Notes under the pieces: generated by a model
Databases searched by the model: none
Seen by the model: the letters and a program-made list of their open reading frames with translations, nothing else
Told to the model about the DNA's origin: nothing
Made by a program: the position numbers and the translations under genes
Source: CAZQEC01 sp964591565
GTDB taxonomy: Bacteria; Patescibacteriota; UBA1384; CAJBMM01
Assembly (NCBI GenBank): GCA_964591565.1
Contig: CAZQEC010000009.1
Coordinates: forward strand, 1-28,315
DNA length: 28,315 bases
Reading direction: 5' to 3'
Shown: one piece after another, positions 15,848 through 22,201 of the stretch
How the letters are laid out: the number at the start of each line of letters is the position of its first letter
Numbering within the stretch: the first letter of the stretch is position 1

Positions 15848-16624
15848 CTACAATTCCACAATCCGTCGAATGTGCTCAATTGAGGTTACTTTTAGTCCGT
15901 CTGATTTCATAATCACTGCACCGAGTTCGGCGTCACCGCTGGCGATTTCGTGCTTTTCGCCACGCGAAGTTAAAAACGCTTGCACAATCATATCTTTATC
16001 CACCCCCAAAACCGAATCCATTGGTCCAACGTAACCAACATCGGTAATGTACGCGGTTCCTTTCGGTAAAATTTGCGCATCGGCCGTTGGCACATGAGTG
16101 TGGGTGCCAATGATGGCGCCGACTCGTCCATCGACATAAAAACCAAACGCCCGTTTTTCCGAGGTGGCTTCAGCGTGAAAGTCAATGATGATTAAATGAT
16201 CTTCATATTCTTTGATTAACGTATCGGCCATTCGAAACGGATCGTCTAATAAATCGCGCATAAACACTCGCCCCATTAAATTAATCACCGCCACTTTCGT
16301 AGATCCAAACTGTCCCGTCCACACTCCGCGCCCGGGTGTGAGCGGGGGAAAATTGGCCGGGCGAATTAAGACCTCGCGCTCATTTTCTAAAATAGGCACT
16401 ACTTCTTTTTGCGACCATATATGGTTGCCTGAGGTAAAGCAATCGATACCGAGATTTTTAAGATCGCGGTAATTTTCTTCGGTCACGCCTTTGCCAGACG
16501 AAGCATTTTCAACGTTGGCAATCACTAAATCGGTCTTATATTCAGTTTTAAGATCAGCTAATACTTTTTTGAGGGCGCCACGTCCCGGACGACCACAAAT
16601 ATCACCGATAAATAATATATTCAT
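15848..16624 (-). CDS. ymdB: YmdB-family metallophosphoesterase
   Basis: A 258-residue phosphodiesterase. Characterised YmdB proteins hydrolyse 2',3'- and 3',5'-cyclic nucleotides. The full dinuclear metal set is present: Asp8 in GDICGRPGR, Glu39 and Asn40 in NVENAS, Asn67 and His68 in SGNHIW, His150 in IDFHAEATSEK, and His175 and His177 in GTHTHVPTAD. Length and spacing match the family. It is linked to rny, as in many Gram-positive genomes, which suggests a joint role in RNA turnover. Here a small membrane-protein gene lies between them, and ymdB overlaps that gene by 4 nt (ATGA, 16621-16624). Confidence 0.94.
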   Translation of the reverse strand: MNILFIGDICGRPGRGALKKVLADLKTEYKTDLVIANVENASSGKGVTEENYRDLKNLGIDCFTSGNHIWSQKEVVPILENEREVLIRPANFPPLTPGRGVWTGQFGSTKVAVINLMGRVFMRDLLDDPFRMADTLIKEYEDHLIIIDFHAEATSEKRAFGFYVDGRVGAIIGTHTHVPTADAQILPKGTAYITDVGYVGPMDSVLGVDKDMIVQAFLTSRGEKHEIASGDAELGAVIMKSDGLKVTSIEHIRRIVEL

Positions 16625-17025
16625 TTTTTGCGTCCACTCATTTGTTTGCCAAAGTATTTAATGAGATACATAGTCAAACTGGCGCCAACGGTAAAAACAC
16701 CCAAACTTAAAGCCCCATTGACCAATAATGCTTGCGAATCTTCCTCACCACTTTTACCATTTGCTAGGGCCGCGATCGAAATCCAAAAAAGCGATGACAA
16801 AAACGCCGACGAAATTATGCTCGTATTATTATTTTTAAACTTAATGATCGCTTGAAAAAATATTGCCAACGACACGACCGGCAAAGCGATTGCCACAACC
16901 GAAAGTAGATATATGACCGGGCGATAGTTGGTTAAGTCAATTAAGCGGATGGCGATGTAAGACAGTACCAAAGAGCCCAAGGGTAAGACCAGTAATTTGA
17001 GAATGCGTGATAATTTGTTTGACAT
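16621..17025 (-). CDS. Small four-helix membrane protein
   Basis: A 134-residue protein with four predicted transmembrane helices (about 8-27, 36-61, 69-87 and 101-126). Charged residues are mainly at the ends and in the KFKNNNTS and NGKSGEEDSQ loops. I recognise no family. It lies between rny and ymdB and its stop overlaps the ymdB start, so it is probably cotranslated with ymdB. RNase Y is itself membrane-anchored, so a membrane partner for it is conceivable, but this is speculation from position. A 68-nt palindromic element separates it from rny. Confidence 0.75.
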   Translation of the reverse strand: MSNKLSRILKLLVLPLGSLVLSYIAIRLIDLTNYRPVIYLLSVVAIALPVVSLAIFFQAIIKFKNNNTSIISSAFLSSLFWISIAALANGKSGEEDSQALLVNGALSLGVFTVGASLTMYLIKYFGKQMSGRKK

Positions 17026-17067
17026 GTTTATATTATATATTGGAATATGAAAGTTGGTAATATAAAT

Positions 17068-17135
17068 CTATTCCTGACAAGATCCCTCGATTACACTCGG
17101 GATGACCTATGATTACTAGATTAATTAAGGAATAG
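17068..17135. repeat. 68-nt palindromic intergenic element after rny
   Basis: The ends are inverted: CTATTCCT (17068-17075) and AGGAATAG (17128-17135). Inside is the common 'gatccctcga...tcgggatgac' block, itself an imperfect inverted repeat. It begins one base after the rny stop and so lies in the transcript before the next gene. Confidence 0.6.
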
Positions 17136-17136
17136 G

Positions 17137-18657
17137 TCATTTGGCAAACTCAATTGACCTAGTTTCCCGAATAACATTAACCTTAATTTGTCCCGGAAAT
17201 TGCATCGTGCCAGATATTTTGGCCGCAATCTCTTTGGCCACTTTATGGGCTTGCAAATCGTCAATTTCGCCCGGATTAACGATAATGCGAATTTCGCGAC
17301 CAGCTTGAATGGCATAAGCCTTGTCCACACCCTCATACGAATTGGCAATGGTTTCAAGTTCCGTCAAGCGTTTGACATACTGCTCCATACTTTCACGTCT
17401 GGCTCCCGGGCGTGCACCCGAAATGGCGTCAGCGGCTTGGACCACAAATGCTTCAGTTGATTTAATTTCCACATCCTCGTGATGCGCCTCAGCGGCGTGG
17501 ACTACATCTTCGGGCAAACCATATTTACGCATAATATCGCCCGATATCAAAGCGTGACTACCTGACACTTCTTGACTAACAGTTTTGCCGATGTCGTGCA
17601 GAAGCGCCGCTTTTTTAGAAATCTCCACATTAGCGCCAATTTCCGATGCCAAAATGCCCGAGATGTGACAAACTTCAATAGCGTGACGCAACATATTTTG
17701 ACCATACGAAGTGCGGAACTTCAAGCGCCCAAAAATTTTCAACAAATCGGTCGGTAAACCAGTCACCCCAGCTTCAAAAGCGGCATCTTCGCCCGCTCGC
17801 AGTACCTCTTTATTCACCTCCTCGGTCGCTTTTTTGACCATTTCCTCAATACGAGTGGGGTGAATACGGCCATCTTGGATTAATTTTTCCAAAGCAATTT
17901 TAGCAATTTGACGCCGTACCGGATCAAATGATGACAAAATAACACTGTCTGGAGTGTCGTCAATAATCACATCAACCCCAGTTTCTTTTTCGAATATCTG
18001 AATGTTGCGACCTTCTTTGCCAATAATACGACCTTTAATGTCCGGGGAAGGTAAAATGACCGAGCTAACGACCTGTTCCGAAGTGGCATCTGAGGCCAAG
18101 CGCGATACAGCCGTAGCGATAATTTTGCGAGCGCGAGATTCAGCTTCTTCTTTAGCCGCCTGCTCCACCGCTTTAATACGTTGAATTAATTCATCTTTAT
18201 TCTCTTTTTCAACGATATCTAGCAAAACTTTTTTGGCCTCTTCTTTATCCAATTTAGCAATGCGCTCAAGCGACTCTTCTTGCTTAACTCGAATATCGCG
18301 CAGTTTCACTTTTAGATCTTCAATTTCTTTGGTTTGTTCTTGCAGGCTTTTACGCTCATGCTCCACTTCATTCGAGCGCGTATCGAGCGATTCTTCACGA
18401 CGCCGAATTGACCCCTCAAGCTCCTTAACCTCTTTAAGACGCGATTGTTCCTCGCGCTTCGCCTCTTCCTTAATTTTTATGGCCTCGTCTTTGGCCTCAA
18501 GTATTAGTTCTTTATGCTTTGTCTCAAACTCTTCGGAGATATTTTTAGACTTTTTGCGAATATTTTCGAGCTGTTTTTGAGCTGTAAATCGATATGCTAC
18601 CCCGCCCACCACTAATCCACCGACTGCCGCTAGGGCAGCCAACATTTCGGCTGTCAT
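17137..18657 (-). CDS. rny: Ribonuclease Y
   Basis: A 506-residue membrane endoribonuclease that starts mRNA decay. Domain order is standard: N-terminal helix (about 5-22), a long charged coiled coil (about 28-175), a KH RNA-binding domain (about 197-260) with GKEG at 213-216, and an HD phosphohydrolase domain with His354-Asp355 in LLHDIGK plus AEAHHED (389-395). The conserved C-terminus ends with the FPGQIKVNVIRE strand. Length is normal for the family. An AAAGGA site precedes the ATG. Its promoter gives a leader of about 70 nt that begins with an 8-bp stem-loop. It is followed by a four-helix membrane protein and ymdB. Confidence 0.96.
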   Translation of the reverse strand: MTAEMLAALAAVGGLVVGGVAYRFTAQKQLENIRKKSKNISEEFETKHKELILEAKDEAIKIKEEAKREEQSRLKEVKELEGSIRRREESLDTRSNEVEHERKSLQEQTKEIEDLKVKLRDIRVKQEESLERIAKLDKEEAKKVLLDIVEKENKDELIQRIKAVEQAAKEEAESRARKIIATAVSRLASDATSEQVVSSVILPSPDIKGRIIGKEGRNIQIFEKETGVDVIIDDTPDSVILSSFDPVRRQIAKIALEKLIQDGRIHPTRIEEMVKKATEEVNKEVLRAGEDAAFEAGVTGLPTDLLKIFGRLKFRTSYGQNMLRHAIEVCHISGILASEIGANVEISKKAALLHDIGKTVSQEVSGSHALISGDIMRKYGLPEDVVHAAEAHHEDVEIKSTEAFVVQAADAISGARPGARRESMEQYVKRLTELETIANSYEGVDKAYAIQAGREIRIIVNPGEIDDLQAHKVAKEIAAKISGTMQFPGQIKVNVIRETRSIEFAK

Positions 18658-18696
18658 AAGAGTATCCTTTCATGAGAAACGTTCCTGTTTATAATA

Positions 18697-18762
18697 TGGT
18701 GGATCAGATAAAAAACAATTATCCACCACAATCAGAATACGGCTTTTGGTAATGCTTGTCAA
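18697..18762 (-). promoter_or_regulatory. rny promoter and 5'-terminal leader hairpin
   Basis: Minus strand: TTGACA (18762-18757), a 17-nt spacer, and TATTCT (18739-18734), so the start should be near 18727. From 18728 a perfect 8-bp inverted repeat TGGTGGAT...ATCCACCA (18728-18721 with 18704-18697, 16-nt loop) would form right at the RNA 5' end, about 40 nt before the start codon. Confidence 0.6.
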
Positions 18763-18780
18763 ATAAAAGAAAGCTGATTG

Positions 18781-18819
18781 TTGCGAGCGAAGCGAGAAAC
18801 TACAAATCGCAGATTTGAT
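18781..18819 (+). repeat. Dispersed 40-nt repeat, copy B
   Basis: Matches 4238-4277 at about 36 of 40 positions, with an AAATC-GCA-GATTT inverted repeat. It lies upstream of rny. Confidence 0.6.
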
Positions 18820-18865
18820 TAGGTGATTAGATTATTAGCTGATTAGGGTGAGGGCGGGTTTAACT

Positions 18866-18903
18866 AATAAAATTAGACCCCCCGTAAGTACTACTACGAG
18901 GGG
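18866..18903 (-). terminator. Terminator of the diguanylate cyclase gene
   Basis: On the minus strand, just after the stop, CCCCTCGTA (18903-18895) faces TACGGGGGG (18886-18878): 8 of 9 pairs with an 8-nt loop. It is followed by TCTAATTTTATT. Confidence 0.55.
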
Positions 18904-18910
18904 CCCACAA

Positions 18911-19591
18911 CTATCTCCCAGCGCCACGCAGGTGCTTGGCAACACGCATCTGACTCTCGGCCATGCTCCTCAAACATTGTAGAATATCTTTGATATCTAC
19001 AAGATTTGGATCGTGAGATATGTCCAAACTGAATATATGAGACGCGCGTAGATGTGCTTCTTCAGAGCCCTTATTGTATGAAGAAGCATCGCGGCCGTTG
19101 AAGCAGACGCAACCAATGCTTAGACGGATCTGTGTTAGTGCACAAGTGCCCGGAAGTGAAATCCACAATCCGTCTTTAATACGCGTAGTTAACGCCTCGA
19201 CGGCCGTTTCACTGCCGACGAGCATCGCCACGAATTCATCGCCACCGACGCGCGCCAACAGATCTTCCTGGCGCAAATTGCTTGCGATAGAGTCAACAAC
19301 AGTGTGGAGAACCAAATCGCCAACATCGTGTCCATATTTTTCGTTGATCGGTTTGAATTCATCAATATCGATGTAAACAACCGAAATGTCTTCTGACGCA
19401 CCGTTGTGATGTACACGCATCAGATGGGCCAACATGCGCTGACCTTCAGTGTTTAGACCTCGGCGATTCGGCAGATCAGTTAGAGGATCAGTCATAGCCA
19501 AAGCATTTGCCTCGGCTAATGACGCTTCAAGTCTGACTATTCTGGCAAGCGCCACATCAAGCTGCGCTCGCAAAACACCTATCTCTTGCAT
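18911..19591 (-). CDS. GGDEF diguanylate cyclase, soluble
   Basis: A 226-residue cyclase that should make cyclic di-GMP from two GTP. A short N-terminal coiled coil (about 3-30) leads into the GGDEF domain: DPLTDLPNRRG (35-45), IDIDEFKPIN (74-83), and the active-site GGDEF (116-120). RQED (107-110), exactly five residues before GGDEF, is a complete inhibitory I-site. The tail (AESQMRVAKHLRGAGR) matches the family end, so the domain is whole. No membrane or sensor domain is present. Its codons look richer in G+C than the neighbours, which may indicate recent transfer. It has its own strong promoter and terminator, and no c-di-GMP receptor or EAL/HD-GYP gene is seen in the window. Confidence 0.92.
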   Translation of the reverse strand: MQEIGVLRAQLDVALARIVRLEASLAEANALAMTDPLTDLPNRRGLNTEGQRMLAHLMRVHHNGASEDISVVYIDIDEFKPINEKYGHDVGDLVLHTVVDSIASNLRQEDLLARVGGDEFVAMLVGSETAVEALTTRIKDGLWISLPGTCALTQIRLSIGCVCFNGRDASSYNKGSEEAHLRASHIFSLDISHDPNLVDIKDILQCLRSMAESQMRVAKHLRGAGR

Positions 19592-19602
19592 GACTTTCTC
19601 TT

Positions 19603-19691
19603 TTCGAGGGTATTTTCGAGTTCACCTCGAATTAACTACTTAACGAACTTGTCACATCCTACATTTTACACTAAAAATGAGTGAGTGTCAA
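19603..19691 (-). promoter_or_regulatory. Diguanylate cyclase promoter and structured leader
   Basis: Minus strand: TTGACA (19691-19686), exactly 17 nt, TAAAAT (19668-19663), the best sigma70 match in the window. The leader of about 65 nt holds TTCGAG (19631-19626), which can pair with either of two CTCGAA copies (19620-19615 or 19608-19603). The two folds are mutually exclusive, and the second lies next to the ribosome site. Confidence 0.6.
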
Positions 19692-19740
19692 TAAGAAAAA
19701 TGAGGTAACTATCCCTTGACAGCAAGTAGGCGCAGATAAA

Positions 19741-20574
19741 CTAGTTTATCTTTGTGAATAATTTCATTTTTTCTTTGAGTGGCTTGAGTTCTTCTCGAGT
19801 TGGTATGCCAAACTGCAGCGAGAAAATATCCAAGATATGTAGATAATGCAAAAAGGCAGTAATCGCAAGTCGATCAACGTCATCAGGATCACCGTGTATC
19901 ATAAGCTCATATCCGCCGGTGGTTTTGTTCATGTAACGGTTTAATCCATCTAGATCGAGGTGAACTATCTGTGACCAGTAGCCGTAAATAGTTAGATAAC
20001 TCCACATTAAATCATTCTTATTTCTTCGATTGGGTTTAAGCTGGCTATTCCAGTTATCTATTTCTCTTACCATGTCTTTAAGAGTTCTAGGCCAATTATA
20101 ATTTTCATGCCCGTAACGTTTTGTGAATATTTTCTCAATTCGGACTTGGAACTTAGTCCAATTGGGTATCTCTGCAGTGAGAAGTTTAATATCTAGAGTA
20201 TCTGCGAACTGCTGATTATTAGTAATAAACATCTCCCACTCTTTTGTACTACTGATCTTTTTACGGAAGCTTTCTCGAAACCCCTTTATTACATTTTGAT
20301 GTCCCTTTGAGCAAAATAAGTATATAAGGCGAACATTTATTTCGAAAAGAGTACGAACAAGTATTGTTGCGGCATGAGTTTGACTCCTCTCATCTTGAAG
20401 AAGATTTAAAATAGGTCGCATCAAACCATGCGCAGCTCCCATATACTGAAATACTAGACCTTTTCTTGTTTGATGTTTGCTGAGTTCAAAATGATAGTCG
20501 CTCAATTTTCTTTCAGCAAAACAGATTAGTTCATTTAATGTATCTACGGGCTTTTGGTTTTCGTTGTTACTCAT
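19741..20574 (-). CDS. Unrecognised 277-residue helical protein (possibly DUF5677-like)
   Basis: A mostly alpha-helical soluble protein. The pattern ILVRTLFEINVRLIYLF (about 70-86) and a later YGYWSQIVHLDLDG (about 197-210) with a conserved-looking Ser/His resemble DUF5677-type proteins, some of which have HEPN-like helical folds, but I cannot confirm this. No catalytic motif is certain. It lies 30 nt downstream of a GIY-YIG nuclease gene on the same strand, is A+T-rich compared with the diguanylate cyclase next door, and has only a weak ribosome site. The pairing with a nuclease suggests an accessory or mobile module. Confidence 0.65.
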   Translation of the reverse strand: MSNNENQKPVDTLNELICFAERKLSDYHFELSKHQTRKGLVFQYMGAAHGLMRPILNLLQDERSQTHAATILVRTLFEINVRLIYLFCSKGHQNVIKGFRESFRKKISSTKEWEMFITNNQQFADTLDIKLLTAEIPNWTKFQVRIEKIFTKRYGHENYNWPRTLKDMVREIDNWNSQLKPNRRNKNDLMWSYLTIYGYWSQIVHLDLDGLNRYMNKTTGGYELMIHGDPDDVDRLAITAFLHYLHILDIFSLQFGIPTREELKPLKEKMKLFTKIN

Positions 20575-20604
20575 AACATCAGGGGTCTCTTATTGATGCC
20601 GCAC

Positions 20605-21330
20605 TTAGATTATGTGTCTCCAGCGCCTAAATGCCTTGATGTCCGCGGTGTTTAGATCAAACCATTCGCCATTCATTCTCTTAATTTCAAAGCGTCGATG
20701 CCAGTAGGCCTCAATTCCGCTTGGGTCGTCGGTCTCGATGGAGTGAACCAGATCAATTTGCTGAGGTAGTTGGATACGCAATTCATTCCCACGCCGTACA
20801 GTGTCATTTGTTTTGCCGATTTTGTAGTATTTACCTGATTTAAAAAGATAAACTGAGCCGATTTTTTCAGCAGAAATAGTCGAACCTGTCTCATCATTTC
20901 TAACTAACTTTTCAGAAATGGGAATGCAAAGCTCAATAACGTTCTTATTTCCTCCTTTTGTCTCGCAATACTCTATTATTTTCATTGCGAGCTGCTGCTG
21001 AGTACCTAATCGATAAAAAGTCTTTTTACCTGGAATTGTAGGGTCACTATTTTTTTCAATATTGATTTCAATATAGGTGGGAAACTTACCAAGTTTCTTT
21101 ATGATTGCTACTACTTTCTCAAGGAGGAATTCATCAGGATAAGCTCCCTGGAGTTGATTAGGGGCAAATCCAGCCTCTAGATGTGCCGCTCCGAGCCGAG
21201 GCCAATACTTTTGCCAGTCGTAGGGCTTAATTCCTGTTTCACGTTCAAATCTGGCAAGGCCCAAAGGGGTACCGCCATTTTCTTTTGCCGTCCGTTTTAT
21301 TTCATCTAAAATATGTTGCTTGGTTAGCAT
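20605..21330 (-). CDS. GIY-YIG nuclease (T5orf172/MUG113-like) with N-terminal homing-endonuclease-associated repeats
   Basis: A 241-residue protein. The C-terminal third (about 156-240) is a T5orf172/MUG113-type GIY-YIG domain: GSVYLFKSGKYYKIGKTND (158-176), Arg179/Arg180, the catalytic-type Glu207 in GIEAYWHRRF, and GEWFDL (221-226). The N-terminal two thirds contain two copies of the helical repeat seen in HNH/LAGLIDADG-associated proteins, at about 7-58 (IKRTAKENGGTPLGLARFE) and 64-126 (VVAIIKKLGKFPTYIEIN, FYRLGT), probably DNA-binding. It is preceded by an extended -10 with an inverted repeat over the -35 position. It probably acts on DNA as an accessory nuclease; a DNA target is unknown. 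Confidence 0.82.
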   Translation of the reverse strand: MLTKQHILDEIKRTAKENGGTPLGLARFERETGIKPYDWQKYWPRLGAAHLEAGFAPNQLQGAYPDEFLLEKVVAIIKKLGKFPTYIEINIEKNSDPTIPGKKTFYRLGTQQQLAMKIIEYCETKGGNKNVIELCIPISEKLVRNDETGSTISAEKIGSVYLFKSGKYYKIGKTNDTVRRGNELRIQLPQQIDLVHSIETDDPSGIEAYWHRRFEIKRMNGEWFDLNTADIKAFRRWRHII

Positions 21331-21365
21331 AGTAAGATTTCCAGTGCAGAGTATTTAATAATCTC

Positions 21366-21394
21366 AATATAGCAGAAGATGCTTCAGTAAGCAT
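21366..21394 (-). promoter_or_regulatory. Promoter of the GIY-YIG gene with overlapping operator-like inverted repeat
   Basis: TGC-TATATT (minus strand, -10 at 21371-21366). At the -35 position sits a perfect inverted repeat ATGCTT-CAGT-AAGCAT (21379-21394), a possible repressor site. Confidence 0.4.
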
Positions 21395-21528
21395 TACTGC
21401 AATTCAGATAACCATTGCTTGATCACAACAAATCGAGGCTTGGAAATTGTCCTCGCAAGCGAGGACAAAAACTACCACTTCAGACTTGTGAGTAGATACA
21501 AAAAAATGCGGTCTGAATAATTTTTGTT

Positions 21529-21663
21529 GTCATTGCGATCCCGCACCGACTGGTGCAGGGGAAGCAATCTTCCAATTAGTCAGATAGATTGCGACGTCGC
21601 GGTTCGACCCTCCTTCATCAAGATTGCGGAAGGGCAGGCAGGCTCACCACTCCTCGCAAGGAC
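21529..21663. repeat. 135-nt nested palindromic element
   Basis: Ends GTCATTGCGA (21529-21538) and TCGCAAGGAC (21654-21663) are inverted with one mismatch. Inside, GCAATCT and AGATTGC form a second inverted pair. It resembles widespread 'GTCATTGCGA...GAAGCAATC' intergenic repeats. The rest of 21331-21686 holds only the GIY-YIG promoter region; I see no gene in it. Confidence 0.65.
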
Positions 21664-21686
21664 GGATGATGGTTGGATATTATAGC

Positions 21687-21833
21687 TTACTCTATTTCGT
21701 TCGCTTTCCCATCTTCCACATCGTGACACTGCAAACAACCACACCCATCACAACTGCAATTTGGATGGTCATCTTTACCCGGACAAGCACAATCTCCGCC
21801 TGGACACTGATTACAATTTGCCATTTCCGACAT
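21687..21833 (-). CDS. Cysteine-rich small protein, metallothionein-like
   Basis: A 48-residue gene. Translation of the minus strand gives nine cysteines (7, 10, 15, 17, 26, 28, 31, 33, 36) and His23/His37, arranged as CxxC, CxC, CxC, CxxC, CxC, CxxC, with acidic ends and no hydrophobic stretch. This spacing is characteristic of metallothioneins and other metal-cluster peptides; no zinc-ribbon spacing is evident. Translation signals are very strong: AAGGAGGT at 21848-21841, 7 nt before the ATG. A weak promoter (TTGCAT, 17 nt, TAGACT) lies upstream. It is isolated between two repeat elements. A role in binding Zn, Cu or Cd is inference. No close homologue is known to me. Confidence 0.75.
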   Translation of the reverse strand: MSEMANCNQCPGGDCACPGKDDHPNCSCDGCGCLQCHDVEDGKANEIE

Positions 21834-21926
21834 CACAACCACCTCCTTTTTACTTATTTTTTACCAGTCTAAATGTTTCACATCATCCATGCAAGTCCGC
21901 AAAATTAAATCATGCCGATAATTCTT

Positions 21927-22127
21927 TAATAGACTTCTTTCAAAACCTACTCAAGCAGTCATTTCGACCCCGTGAGCTTTGGCGCTGAATTTCATTGAAA
22001 TTCGTCGCTATTTGCGAACGGTTGGAGAAATCTCGAATAATTTTTTTGTAGATCTCTCCCTGCCTGCGGCAGGCAGGCACTGCGGTCGAGATGACAATAT
22101 CTATCAGGATTTTGAAAGAGGTCTAAT
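21927..22127. mobile_element. MITE-like element with imperfect terminal inverted repeats
   Basis: About 200 nt. The left end TAATAGACTTCTTTCAAAACCT and the right end, read inverted, ATTAGACCTCTTTCAAAATCCT match at most positions, and homology continues inward to 'gtcat(t/c)tcga'. It carries no gene. A perfect 19-nt palindrome of CCTGCCTGC and GCAGGCAGG lies inside (about 22060-22078). A relative is at 5195-5268. The remainder of 21834-22196 is A+T-rich with nothing else visible. Confidence 0.55.
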
Positions 22128-22175
22128 GTCTTTGTGTTAATTATTAACAGCAAGTTATTAATTATTAGTAGTTAG

Positions 22176-22201
22176 TTAATTGTTAATTGTTAATTGTTAA
22201 G
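22176..22201 (+). repeat. Heptamer tandem repeat (TTAATTG x3)
   Basis: Three exact TTAATTG copies (22176-22196) followed by TTAAG. The last three bases overlap the M23 stop codon. The same heptamer family precedes tRNA-Asp. Confidence 0.65.

Noticed and set aside
18233..18580. Plus-strand Ser/Arg-rich open frame of 115 codons
   Set aside because: Antisense shadow of the Lys/Glu-rich coiled coil of RNase Y.
21624..21872. Plus-strand open frame of 82 codons
   Set aside because: It is antisense to the cysteine-rich gene, has no ribosome site and an unlikely composition.
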